Shown piece by piece: positions 8,295 through 16,772 of a stretch of DNA of 50,505 nt. Within the stretch, counting starts at the first letter, position 1, and each line of letters opens with the position of its first letter. The notes beneath the pieces were generated by a model, which was given only the letters and a program-made list of their open reading frames with translations, was not told the origin of the DNA and did not search any database. The stretch comes from Nitrospinota bacterium (GTDB lineage: Bacteria; Nitrospinota_A; UBA7883): NCBI GenBank assembly GCA_029881335.1, contig JAOUMU010000008.1, positions 1 through 50,505 on the forward strand, given 5' to 3'. Position numbers and translations under genes: made by a program.

Positions 8295-9493
8295 GAAGCC
8301 AAATGTCTCTGGTGTTGTCGTTGGCGGCGGTGGTGGCCGGGGTGGTGGCCTTTTTTTATCTGGCGGAATACGAAGCCCGGGGAGGGGAGCGGGCCCCGTT
8401 GTTTTCCTCCCTTCGGGCGGATCCCCATGGGACAGCCGCGTTCCGGGATCTTCTTTCGGAGAGCGGTGTGACCAACTCCATGTTGCTGGAGCCAGAATAT
8501 CCTCCGGGCACGGGAGGGGTGTTGATCCAGGTTCTGCCGGGCGGGGACTCTGCCAGCCTGGGGCAAATGTCTCCAGGGATTGGGAATGAGCCTCAAAAGA
8601 AAGATCTGGTGGAGTGGGTGATGCGTGGAAACACCCTGATTATTATGTGCCGGTGCAACACCTCCTCCGGGTGGGAATTCGGAATATCCATCCACCGGCG
8701 GATCAAGCCCGAACTGATAAAAAAAATAGAGGATCGCCAAAGAGAAGGGGCCGCCCCGGACACGATTGGCGGCGTATCCGTGACGGCGGATTGGAATGAC
8801 AAACAAACCCTCAGTTTGCGGGAGCCGGTGGATCTGGCCGGGGAAGATGGGGTGGAGATAACGCCCCTTGCCACCGCGGAACAGGGTGTTATTGCGGCGG
8901 AACTGGCATATGGCGCCGGAAGGGTGGTTATGGTGGGGGATCCATCTCCCATCCTCAACGGCTGGGTAGACCAGGGGGATAACCTGGAATTTATGCTGGG
9001 TCTGGTGGGCGCCGGACCGGTCTATTTCGACGAGTGGGCCCATGGACTCGGCAAGGGGGGCTCCATTATCGGGCTCATAGAGAAGTTCGGTCTTGTCCCT
9101 GCTCTGTTGCAAACGCTGTTCGTCCTGCTCTTATATCGGTGGAGCGGGTGGGGAGTCTTTGATCAGGAGGAAGCGCCTGAGCGCGAAAAAGTCTCCATGG
9201 TGGAGCAGATAGATATCTTGGGGAGGCTTTACTCCCGGACGATGAAGCCTGACCAGGTGCGCGAAAGGGTGGGGTTGGAGCTGATGACGCGCGCTCAGAG
9301 CTCCTTGGGCGCGCATTGGGCCGATATGGACCAGGCAATCGAGACGGCGCCAGCTTCCAAGCGGGAGCGGCTGGAGAAAATAGTGGATAAAGCGCGGAGT
9401 ATGTTGCATGGCGGCGGCAAGGCAGGCAAGAGAGAACTGGCCGAGGCTCTGACCATGTCCCGAGGTTTGACCAAGGAGAAAACAAATGGATGA
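8291..9493 (+). CDS. DUF4350-domain membrane-anchored protein
   Basis: 400 residues with an N-terminal membrane helix (about 5-25) and a large extracytoplasmic domain of the DUF4350 type (SSLRADPHGTAAFRDLLSE, then LVEWVMRGNTLIIM, and VYFDEWAHG near residue 245). A second membrane helix follows (about 263-283), then a cytoplasmic tail. The SLRADPHGT-like opening and the DE-x-x-HG motif are typical of proteins in MoxR/DUF58 clusters. The start overlaps the DUF4129 gene stop (ATGA), and the end overlaps moxR by 8 bases. Its exact role is not established for the family. Confidence 0.8.
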   Translation: MRSQMSLVLSLAAVVAGVVAFFYLAEYEARGGERAPLFSSLRADPHGTAAFRDLLSESGVTNSMLLEPEYPPGTGGVLIQVLPGGDSASLGQMSPGIGNEPQKKDLVEWVMRGNTLIIMCRCNTSSGWEFGISIHRRIKPELIKKIEDRQREGAAPDTIGGVSVTADWNDKQTLSLREPVDLAGEDGVEITPLATAEQGVIAAELAYGAGRVVMVGDPSPILNGWVDQGDNLEFMLGLVGAGPVYFDEWAHGLGKGGSIIGLIEKFGLVPALLQTLFVLLLYRWSGWGVFDQEEAPEREKVSMVEQIDILGRLYSRTMKPDQVRERVGLELMTRAQSSLGAHWADMDQAIETAPASKRERLEKIVDKARSMLHGGGKAGKRELAEALTMSRGLTKEKTNG

Positions 9494-10478
9494 AAAAATG
9501 GAAAGTGGCGAGGGTCCGGAGCCGAAGCTGGGATTGGCGGCCGAGGCCCTGGTCCGGGTTAAAAGCGAAATGAAGAAGGCCATTATCGGCCAGGAAGAGG
9601 CTCTGGATCAGATGCTGGTCACGCTGTTGTGCGGGGGCCATGCCCTGTTCGAGGGAGTGCCCGGCACAGCGAAGACCCTGATGGTGAGGGCGCTGGCGGC
9701 GGCGGTGTCGCTAGATTCGAAACGGATCCAGTTCACGCCGGACCTGATGCCCTCCGACATAACAGGCACAAACGTGTTCAACCTCTCCAACAGTTCCTTC
9801 GACCTGGTGAAGGGGCCGGTGTTCACCGACCTGCTGCTGGCCGACGAGATCAACCGCGCCCCGGCCAAAACCCAGTCTGCGCTTCTGGAGGGGATGAACG
9901 AGCGGCAGGTGACCATCGACGGAAAGGGGTACAAGCTCTCCAGCTTTTTCACGGTCTTCGCCACTCAAAACCCCATCGAGTTCGAAGGGACATACCCCCT
10001 GCCGGAGGCGCAACTGGACAGGTTCCTGATGAAGATCAAGATAGACTACCCAAGCCATGAGGCGGAGCGGGCCATCATGGAGGCGGTGAACGAGGGGAGG
10101 CCGCCCGAACGGCTGGAAAGCTCCGGTATCATCCCGGTGATGGGCCCGGAGGATATGGCAGGTGTCCAGGCTGCTCTGTCGTCTGTGCGGATAGAGCCGG
10201 GGATAGTGGAATATATTCTGGGGGTGACGCGAGCCACGCGAAATCATGAGGCTATCCTTGTGGGCGCCGGGCCTCGAGGCTCCATCTTTCTGTTGCAGGG
10301 AGCCAAAGCCAGGGCCCTGGTCAAGGGGAGGGATTTTGTCACCCCGGACGATGTGGTGGCCATGGTGGCGCCTGTCCTGGGACACAGGATCACCCTCTCC
10401 ACCGAGGCGGAGATCCGGGGAAGCTCCACGGAGGAGGTGATGGCCGCAATTCTGGACAAGGCGGAAGTGCCCAGATGA
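9486..10478 (+). CDS. MoxR-family AAA+ ATPase
   Basis: 330 residues, the usual length for MoxR ATPases, which act as chaperone-like remodellers of membrane or VWA-domain partners. Walker A is GVPGTAKT (about 58-65) and Walker B is LLADEINRAP (about 115-124). The conserved ATQNPIEFEGTYPLPEAQLD sensor region is near 160-179 and LDRFL follows. The start overlaps the DUF4350 gene, and its stop overlaps the DUF58 start (ATGA). In characterised systems MoxR genes pair with a DUF58 protein, exactly as here. Family assignment is secure; the substrate is not known. Confidence 0.93.
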   Translation: MDEKMESGEGPEPKLGLAAEALVRVKSEMKKAIIGQEEALDQMLVTLLCGGHALFEGVPGTAKTLMVRALAAAVSLDSKRIQFTPDLMPSDITGTNVFNLSNSSFDLVKGPVFTDLLLADEINRAPAKTQSALLEGMNERQVTIDGKGYKLSSFFTVFATQNPIEFEGTYPLPEAQLDRFLMKIKIDYPSHEAERAIMEAVNEGRPPERLESSGIIPVMGPEDMAGVQAALSSVRIEPGIVEYILGVTRATRNHEAILVGAGPRGSIFLLQGAKARALVKGRDFVTPDDVVAMVAPVLGHRITLSTEAEIRGSSTEEVMAAILDKAEVPR

Positions 10479-11788
10479 TAGTGGCGGGTAGGGCTTCTAT
10501 TTTCGCGGGGGTGATGATCGCGCTCCTGTTGCTGGCGGCCGATGTGCAGCCGGTGTTCCTGGTTATCGCCGGAGTTGGTAACGTATTGATCCTGGCTTTG
10601 GCGCTTGGACAGGGGTGGCGGCTTTCGTGGAGCAAGGTCGCGGTGAGCCGGGAGAAGTGGGATTACCTCTCTCTGAACAGGGAAGAAAAGCTTATCTACC
10701 GCCTGGAAAACCGGGGCGCGGGAGTTGCGCTGGTGGGTATCAGGCAGCCGCTACCGCCTTCGATTCGAGCTGAAGTCGATACCCTGTTGGCGGCGGTGGG
10801 GCCGGGTGAGGTGGTGGAGGTGGCCCTGGTTGTGCGGCCGATATCAAGAGGGCTGGCCAGGATACCCCCTGCGCAGGTGGACATCAAAAGCCCCGGCTTC
10901 GACTGGGCGTCGTGGCGGTATAGCATGGAGGCGCCTGCCGACGTCACCATTTTTCCAGACACAAAAAGCCTGGCGGAATATGACACCTTGCGCCATCACC
11001 GGGCCCTGGGCCGGTTTGGAGTGCACAGGATGCGGCAGATCGGCGCCGGCTGGGAGTTTGAGCATCTGCGGGAATACACGCCGGATGACGAATACAGGAA
11101 CATCAACTGGAAATCCACCGCCCGCCGCCGGACTCCTGTCACCAACGTGTTCCAGGCGGAGAAAAGCCAGAGCGTGCTGTTGTGCGTGGAATGCGGCCGA
11201 ATGATGGGGGCCCCCATGGGGGACGGGATCGCGCTGGACAAAGCCATAGACGCCTCTATTATGCTGGCCCATGTGGCCAACAGGAATGCGGACAAGGTGG
11301 GGCTTGCTGTGTTCAAGGACACAGTGGACCTCTACCTGAAACCGAAAAGGGGTGTTGTCGCCACCCATAGGATAGTACAAGGATTGGTGGGGCTGGCGCC
11401 GGAGGGGGTGTTCCCCTCATACAGCGCCCTGGTGGACACCCTGCGGGCAAAGAACAAAACCCGGAGCATGGTATTTCTGTTCACAGATGTCAGCGACCCA
11501 AAACTGGCCGATGAGTTGTGCCGTGTCCTGCCGCTGGTCAGCCGCAGGCATGTGGTGGTGGTTGTGAGCCTGTTTGATCCCACCCTGGCCCATGTGGCGG
11601 GAGGCGGGGCGGACGACATGCGCGGTGTCTACATGGTCCTGGCGGCCAGAAAGCTGCTCTCCGAGCGGGAAGGGCGCCTGATGGATCTGCGTCGGCGGGG
11701 GGTGCAGGTGCTGGAGGCTCCGGCGGAGGCGCTGACCCTGGCGGTGATAAACAGGTATATGGAGATCAAGAAGCGCCAGCTACTGTGA
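10475..11788 (+). CDS. DUF58-domain protein, MoxR partner
   Basis: 437 residues. Two closely spaced hydrophobic helices are at the N-terminus (about 7-45), then an extracytoplasmic or linker beta region. The DUF58 core follows, with the diagnostic EFEHLREYTPDDEYRNINW near residues 195-213. The downstream part is a von Willebrand-A-like fold (VLLCVECGRMM, DKAIDASIML, VFLFTDVSD). Genes of this family are almost always next to moxR. The stop overlaps the 3' end of the convergent SpoIIM gene by about 9 bases, so the two messages end on top of each other. Confidence 0.88.
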   Translation: MIVAGRASIFAGVMIALLLLAADVQPVFLVIAGVGNVLILALALGQGWRLSWSKVAVSREKWDYLSLNREEKLIYRLENRGAGVALVGIRQPLPPSIRAEVDTLLAAVGPGEVVEVALVVRPISRGLARIPPAQVDIKSPGFDWASWRYSMEAPADVTIFPDTKSLAEYDTLRHHRALGRFGVHRMRQIGAGWEFEHLREYTPDDEYRNINWKSTARRRTPVTNVFQAEKSQSVLLCVECGRMMGAPMGDGIALDKAIDASIMLAHVANRNADKVGLAVFKDTVDLYLKPKRGVVATHRIVQGLVGLAPEGVFPSYSALVDTLRAKNKTRSMVFLFTDVSDPKLADELCRVLPLVSRRHVVVVVSLFDPTLAHVAGGGADDMRGVYMVLAARKLLSEREGRLMDLRRRGVQVLEAPAEALTLAVINRYMEIKKRQLL

Positions 11789-12805
11789 AAGGCGGTTTGG
11801 GTGTTCGGCGTCGGCTTTCACCGGTATCTTGAAAAGGTATAGCAACAGTGACGCGAAGAGCGCTATTGCCACCGCCACTTTCAGCGGATACGGCAGAGTG
11901 GGCTCGTTCACCTGGCTAAATCCTCCTTCCACCACTCCGGCGATAACCAGCAGGCACGCGGTCCCTATAAACATGTGGACCATTTTCGTCCGCATGCCCC
12001 GCATCTGGTGCCACAGGGAGCCTAGATCCCTGCGGTACTGGGCTCGCGCCATCATCAATCCCGCCCCGGCGCCAAGGAAGACGCATGGCAGCTCGATCGA
12101 CCCGTGGGGGCCAATCCAGGCCACAAAGAAGAGGATCACTCCGTCATTGAGATACAAGGCGGCCAGACTTCCCAGGGTGGCGCCGTTGTAGAAGAGGATA
12201 GCCATCGTCCCCAGGCCAAAAGTGAGCCCAAGTACAAAGGCCAGCCCGGTGACCTTTATGTTGTGAGTGAATAACAATGTGGTGAACATGGCGTGATCCC
12301 CCGGGTTGTTGACTCGGGTTTTCCCCTCTCTTTCCATCTTTTCCAGCTCCGCCACCCGCTCTGATGGCTTTTGGGATGTGTGCGAGGGAGGCAGGAACAC
12401 CTGGGCGGTCTGCTCGTCGATCATAGTGGCGGTGAAGCCGAACAGGGCGCCAGCGAGGAATATGGCGGTGGCCAAGGCGACCAGACGCCATTCTTCACGC
12501 ACCGCGGCGGGGAATCTGTGACGCAGCACCGCCCATAGCGCTTTTATCGGATTCGCCATCCTGGGGGCGGCCAGGTTCGCCCAGGCCCGGGCCACCAGCC
12601 CTTCCAGAAATTCGAGAAGGGCGGGATTTCCGGATCTGGTCTGGACCAGATTCAGGTCGCTGGAGACCCGGCGGTATAGGGTGAAGAACTCTTCGGCCTC
12701 CTCCGGGTTTAAGGACTCCATGCCGGACTTGTCCACCTGGTCGAGTACTTCCCCCAGCCGGGCCCACTCGGGGCGGCGATTTTTTATGAACGTGTTGAAA
12801 TCCAT
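11780..12805 (-). CDS. Stage II sporulation protein M (SpoIIM) family membrane protein
   Basis: 341 residues. It has a soluble N-terminal region of about 105 residues (MDFNTFIKNRRPEWARL) followed by five or six membrane helices. The second half carries the family pattern NNPGDHAMFTTLLFTHNIKV, then GLTFGLGTMAILFYNGATLG and WIGPHGSIELPC. SpoIIM homologues in non-sporulating bacteria are regular members of MoxR/DUF58/RDD clusters and do not indicate sporulation. It is on the strand opposite to the rest of the cluster, divergent from the RDD gene with 77 bases between them. Confidence 0.88.
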   Translation of the reverse strand: MDFNTFIKNRRPEWARLGEVLDQVDKSGMESLNPEEAEEFFTLYRRVSSDLNLVQTRSGNPALLEFLEGLVARAWANLAAPRMANPIKALWAVLRHRFPAAVREEWRLVALATAIFLAGALFGFTATMIDEQTAQVFLPPSHTSQKPSERVAELEKMEREGKTRVNNPGDHAMFTTLLFTHNIKVTGLAFVLGLTFGLGTMAILFYNGATLGSLAALYLNDGVILFFVAWIGPHGSIELPCVFLGAGAGLMMARAQYRRDLGSLWHQMRGMRTKMVHMFIGTACLLVIAGVVEGGFSQVNEPTLPYPLKVAVAIALFASLLLYLFKIPVKADAEHPNRLSQ

Positions 12806-12882
12806 ATATACCCCGGCTAGTATAGACCATCGCGGCGCAAATGCGGCCGTCGGTTTCTATTTAACCTACGAGCTTAAAAGAC

Positions 12883-13623
12883 ATGGCCAGATACAGGATA
12901 ACGACTCCGGAGCAGGTGGTGTTTCACTACCAGATGGCGGGGTTCGTCAGTCGGGCTATGGCCTGGCTTATAGACCAGTTGTTCATCTCCATCCTTCGCC
13001 TTGCGGCGGTATACGCCCTGAAGGGAGGCGGGGACTTCGGTAATACGGCGATTATACTCATCTTTTTCATTCTGGATTCTTTCTATTTCACTGTCTTCGA
13101 GCTTTACTGGGCGGGGCAGACACCGGGTAAACGTTATTTTGGTATCAGGGTGATCGCCGCTGGCGGAGGAAGGCTGGGCTTTAACGAGACCTTCATGCGC
13201 AACCTGGTCCGGATTCTGGACAACATCCCCATGGCCATGACAGTGGGGGGAATCGTGGCGCTGCTGGACCCATACGGCCGCAGGCTGGGGGACATGGCGG
13301 CGGATACCCTTGTGGCGGTGGATTCCGCCAGGCCGCTGCCCAGCGAGTCCGTGACGGTGGTGGGGAGGGTGAACTCTTTCCAGGAGGATCCGGTGATCCG
13401 CGCCCGGATCCTGAACCGGGCCACCAGGGAGGAGCGGGACCTTATTTTCGACCTCACCGTGCGCCGAGACGAGCTGGACCCGGAAGCGCGGGAGGAGCTA
13501 TTCCGCAGGGCCGGGGTCATGATCCGGGAGAGGTATAACCTGCCAACGGATATCGAGCATCTCTCCGACGAGCAGGCGACGCTGAACGTGGCGCTGACCC
13601 TGGAAGCGGCGAAGATAGTGTGA
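12883..13623 (+). CDS. RDD-family membrane protein
   Basis: 246 residues. RDD domains have two to three membrane helices with conserved Arg and Asp residues. Seen here are RAMAWLIDQLF (about 23-33), helices near 30-48 and 58-80, and QTPGKRYFGIRV followed by MRNLVRILDNIP. The C-terminal 100 residues are soluble and mostly helical and acidic (ARILNRATREERDLIFD). RDD proteins commonly accompany SpoIIM and MoxR genes, as here. The gene is the last plus-strand member of the cluster and is convergent with the glycosyltransferase at 13796. No transport substrate can be named. Confidence 0.85.
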   Translation: MARYRITTPEQVVFHYQMAGFVSRAMAWLIDQLFISILRLAAVYALKGGGDFGNTAIILIFFILDSFYFTVFELYWAGQTPGKRYFGIRVIAAGGGRLGFNETFMRNLVRILDNIPMAMTVGGIVALLDPYGRRLGDMAADTLVAVDSARPLPSESVTVVGRVNSFQEDPVIRARILNRATREERDLIFDLTVRRDELDPEAREELFRRAGVMIRERYNLPTDIEHLSDEQATLNVALTLEAAKIV

Positions 13624-13643
13624 GCGCCACATCAGGTTTTGAC

Positions 13644-13730
13644 TGTCATTCTGAGCGAAGTGAAGAATCTCATTCATTGCCATCTTTGGTATTTAGGATT
13701 CTTCTTCACCTTCGGCGCCTCAGAATGACA
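13644..13730. repeat. Imperfect palindromic intergenic repeat (TGTCATTCTGAGCGAAG type)
   Basis: The left arm (13644-13669) starts TGTCATTCTGAGCG and ends GAAGAATC. The right arm (13697-13730), on the opposite strand, starts TGTCATTCTGAGGCG and ends GAAGAATC. The pair forms an imperfect hairpin between the convergent RDD and glycosyltransferase genes. Sequences of the form GTCATTCTGAGCGAAGCGAAGAATC are widely dispersed in many bacterial genomes. It may also help end transcription from both sides. There is no transposase. Confidence 0.6.
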
Positions 13731-13795
13731 GCCTCACGATTTTTTTGTAGACTTCAAATATGGTAAGCCCAAAAGCAAGTTACCGATGAGCGCCG

Positions 13796-14908
13796 CTACT
13801 CCCCCCTCCCCAGCGCTTCGTAAAAAGCTCTTTCGTTCATGCTGGTGACCATATCCCAGGAGTAGCTTTCCTTTATCCTTTGCGCCGCGCCCTGGCGATA
13901 TCGTTCCACAATATCCGGGTTGTCGATGAGCCGTTGCAGCTCGGCGGCCAGGCTGTTCAGCGGATCCTCTGGGTCGAACACCACCCCATGATCGCCAGCC
14001 ACTTCGCTGTTGGCCGGGGTCCCGCACACCAGCACGCAGTTACCGAACCCCAACTGGTCCAGCAACACCGGGCGGGTGCCATCTACGGCGGAGGGGAGGG
14101 TGAAGAGATACGCCCCGCAGCTTAGCTGGCGGTACCCCTGGTCGAACACGCCGCCGGTAAAGACCACCCGTTCGTCCGCCATGTCCTTGAGGGATTGTAT
14201 GTATTCCTGGCCGTAGGGGGCCCCGCCGACGATCACCAGCTTCTTGTCGGTTTTGATTTTCTTGAACGCCTCGATCAAAAGGTCCGCCCTGTTCTCCGGC
14301 TCCAGCCTGCTGACGAAGAGGATGTATTCCCCTTTCTTCAGTCCATACTTTTCCAGTTCCCCTGTTCCGTTGTCGTGGATGATGTTGGCGCCGTATGGGA
14401 TGAAGAGCGAGCGAGCGCCATAGAGCTTCTCGTATTTCTGTTGGATCACCATGGCGTCGGCCACTATGACGTTGGCCGCCCATGGGGCGATCCGCTCGCA
14501 TGCCCGCAGGTAATTTTGAGCGAAGCCGCCCCACTTCTCCCTTTGCCAGTCCGCGCCATCCACGTTCAGGAACACCCGCGCGCCGAAAAGCCGGGGAATG
14601 AACGCCACGGGGGCGTTGCCGACGATGCAGAAATAGACGATGTCGTATCCATGGAACAGGCCGTGGAGGACCGAAAGGGTGGTGTGTGTAATAGTCTCCA
14701 GGTGTTTGCTGCGGATGGTGGGCAGCGACACCAGCCGCGCTCCCTTGTATTCCTTCCCGGCGCCTTCCATGTGGTATGAGCGGCCATATACGGTGACCCT
14801 GTGGCCCCGCTCCACCAGGCGCGGCGCCAGCTCCCGCACGAAGGTCTCGAATCCGCTATACCCTTTGGGGATCCCGCGGATTCCCATGAAAGCGATTTTC
14901 AGGCCCAT
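13796..14908 (-). CDS. Glycosyltransferase family 4 with DUF1972-type N-terminus
   Basis: 370 residues from the ATG at 14908, which has GGTGAGG just upstream; an ATG 18 bases further upstream lacks a ribosome site. The N-terminus (IAFMGIRGIPKGYSGFETF) is typical of DUF1972 rhamnosyl- or galactosyltransferase-like proteins. The C-terminal Rossmann half holds ILFVSRLEPEN and a nucleotide-sugar site where the usual Glu-x7-Glu is replaced by SAVDGTRPVLLDQLG, with Asp in both positions. It probably adds a sugar to a lipid-linked surface glycan in the cytoplasm. It is the last gene of a five-gene minus-strand polysaccharide block, 4 bases after the methyltransferase stop. Confidence 0.85.
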   Translation of the reverse strand: MGLKIAFMGIRGIPKGYSGFETFVRELAPRLVERGHRVTVYGRSYHMEGAGKEYKGARLVSLPTIRSKHLETITHTTLSVLHGLFHGYDIVYFCIVGNAPVAFIPRLFGARVFLNVDGADWQREKWGGFAQNYLRACERIAPWAANVIVADAMVIQQKYEKLYGARSLFIPYGANIIHDNGTGELEKYGLKKGEYILFVSRLEPENRADLLIEAFKKIKTDKKLVIVGGAPYGQEYIQSLKDMADERVVFTGGVFDQGYRQLSCGAYLFTLPSAVDGTRPVLLDQLGFGNCVLVCGTPANSEVAGDHGVVFDPEDPLNSLAAELQRLIDNPDIVERYRQGAAQRIKESYSWDMVTSMNERAFYEALGRGE

Positions 14909-14912
14909 GGCC

Positions 14913-15575
14913 TCACCACCCGCCAATGGCGGTGAATGATTTTACCAATCCAAGATACTTTTCATCCACGATCCGCCCCTGAGGGAAGAGGCGGGCCAGC
15001 TCCTCCCTGGTCATAAGCCGCACGGAAGTGGCGGTCTGCCACGCTTCCTCCCAGCTGGCCGCGGGATACCAGCCGATGTTGGCCTTCCACAGCAAAAACG
15101 TCTTCAGTTTATCCGGGTACAACTGGAAGTATGGATACAGGAAATACGGCTCTATGGGGAAGTAGCGGTTGGGGGTCTGCACGAAATATCGCTTGCCCAC
15201 CCGTGTCATCTCATTGGCGCAAAGCCGCTGGTCATCGAATTCCCCCAGGTGTTCGATCATCGAGTTGGAAAACACGATATCGAAATGGCCGTCTAGATAT
15301 CGGCTCATGTCGCGCGCGTCCCCCGCCACCGCCTCCAGCTGGGGCTGGTCGGCGGGATTTTCGTACAGGTTGTACAATGTGATGGACACATTTGGCTCAT
15401 CGTCCAGAAACCCTGTCTTCTCCCAGAATCCGGCGGTGCCTCCCACGTCCAGGATTCTTATCGGGTGGTCCAGCCCGCCTGCCAACTGCCGAAACAGCGC
15501 GAAGCGCTTGCGCCGAAGCCTGGCGGCCAGGGAGTTGGACCTGCGATGATCGAACAGCGACTTGACAATATTCAT
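14913..15575 (-). CDS. Class I SAM-dependent methyltransferase
   Basis: 220 residues. SAM-binding motif I is ILDVGGTAGFWE (about 41-52). The acidic end of strand 2 and the motif AGDARDMSRYL (about 84-94) follow, then FDIVFSNSMIEHLGEFDD, typical of the Methyltransf_11 group. Then YFVQTPNRYFPIEPY is seen, a sequence often found in methyltransferases of polysaccharide clusters. It lies between two glycosyltransferase genes, so a sugar O-methylation or end-capping role is likely but inferred. The acceptor cannot be named. Confidence 0.8.
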   Translation of the reverse strand: MNIVKSLFDHRRSNSLAARLRRKRFALFRQLAGGLDHPIRILDVGGTAGFWEKTGFLDDEPNVSITLYNLYENPADQPQLEAVAGDARDMSRYLDGHFDIVFSNSMIEHLGEFDDQRLCANEMTRVGKRYFVQTPNRYFPIEPYFLYPYFQLYPDKLKTFLLWKANIGWYPAASWEEAWQTATSVRLMTREELARLFPQGRIVDEKYLGLVKSFTAIGGW

Positions 15576-15615
15576 CTATTCCGTTCAATGTGGCTTATGC
15601 GTTTATTATCGCATT

Positions 15616-16761
15616 TCATGGCCCGGATCGGCGCCCGTTGTCCTCCACAATCAACTTATGCAGAACCTGGGCGCTTTTGCTCCATGAATAGCGCTCTTGC
15701 ACGACCCGCTTTATTTCCGCCAGGCGCTGGGGCGCCCGGAAACTTTCCGACACACCCTCCACCAGCAGCCGTGTGAGCTTTTCCTGGTCCGCCGGATCGA
15801 AGTGTCCCTTCCCAAAGAAATCATACTCCTCCATGGCGGTGGTGTTGGAGCAGATGACGGGAACCTCCAACGCCGCCGCCTCCAGCGGAGGGAGCCCCCC
15901 GCCTTCGCCCATAGAGGGGTAGACGAACAGCTCCGCGGCCTTGAACAAGTGGATGATTTCTTCTTCGCCGATATGCTCTAGCAGAATAATGGCCTGACCG
16001 CATTCCGGCGGCAGATCGGCTATGGCTCGGTCGTATTCGGGGTATGACACCGAAGAGAATCCGACGAGAACCAGCTTATAGCCCTGTCGCCAAAGTCCGG
16101 AAGCTTCGAAGGCGGCCACAAGCCTGTGGTGGTTCTTTCTCGGCTCCACACGGCTGATGTACAGTATGTATTTCCCCAGTTTGTGGTTCTCTTCAACCAA
16201 CCTCTGGGACTCGGGCTTGTCCACTGGCTGAAAATACCGGTCTGGTACCGCATATGGGACGATTTTTATTCTCGATTCACCAATACCGAAGTGGCGAACA
16301 AGAGAACCCTGCGAATATACCATGCCGGTAGTCAGGATATCCGCCCTGTTGGCGGACCAGCGGAAAAGCGCGCCCTTGCTGATCCTGTAGGAAAGGGGGA
16401 ACATTTCCGGGAATTCCCTGAACAGGATATCGTGGATGGTGACTATGTACCTGCCCCTCTTGATGGGGGGGCAGACGTATTGGAAATGGGAGTAGTCTAT
16501 CTTGTGGGCAGTGATAAGCCGGGGTATGTCCACCGCCAGGCGCCAGTAGCTGGAAGGGGAATTGAACTGGATGTAGTGGACCCGTTTCCCGGTGGGAAAT
16601 TCCTTTTTCAAGTTTTCTATATCGTGGGCGGCCATGAAAAACTCGATGTCGTCGGCCTGCTGGATCAAATGGCCGTACAATCCCTTGATCACCGAGCGAA
16701 CCCCATGATATCCGCCGTCGAAAACGTGGCAGTCAACAAACAGGCGGATTGGCTTGCTCAT
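15616..16761 (-). CDS. Glycosyltransferase family 4
   Basis: 381 residues with the GT-B fold. N-terminal acceptor domain: RLFVDCHVFDGGYHGVRSVI. The C-terminal donor domain has ILYISRVEPRKNH near residues 195-207 and the nucleotide-sugar Glu-x7-Glu motif EGGGLPPLE near 281-289. The overall pattern resembles mannosyl- or rhamnosyltransferases. It sits 11 bases downstream of the Gmd-like gene, so it may use the GDP-sugar made by its neighbours. This is inferred, not shown. Confidence 0.88.
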   Translation of the reverse strand: MSKPIRLFVDCHVFDGGYHGVRSVIKGLYGHLIQQADDIEFFMAAHDIENLKKEFPTGKRVHYIQFNSPSSYWRLAVDIPRLITAHKIDYSHFQYVCPPIKRGRYIVTIHDILFREFPEMFPLSYRISKGALFRWSANRADILTTGMVYSQGSLVRHFGIGESRIKIVPYAVPDRYFQPVDKPESQRLVEENHKLGKYILYISRVEPRKNHHRLVAAFEASGLWRQGYKLVLVGFSSVSYPEYDRAIADLPPECGQAIILLEHIGEEEIIHLFKAAELFVYPSMGEGGGLPPLEAAALEVPVICSNTTAMEEYDFFGKGHFDPADQEKLTRLLVEGVSESFRAPQRLAEIKRVVQERYSWSKSAQVLHKLIVEDNGRRSGP

Positions 16762-16772
16762 AAATCCATCGG

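Noticed and set aside
11780-12805. SpoIIM homologue as evidence of sporulation
   Set aside because: SpoIIM-family proteins occur in many non-sporulating bacteria beside MoxR and RDD genes. No other sporulation gene is present.
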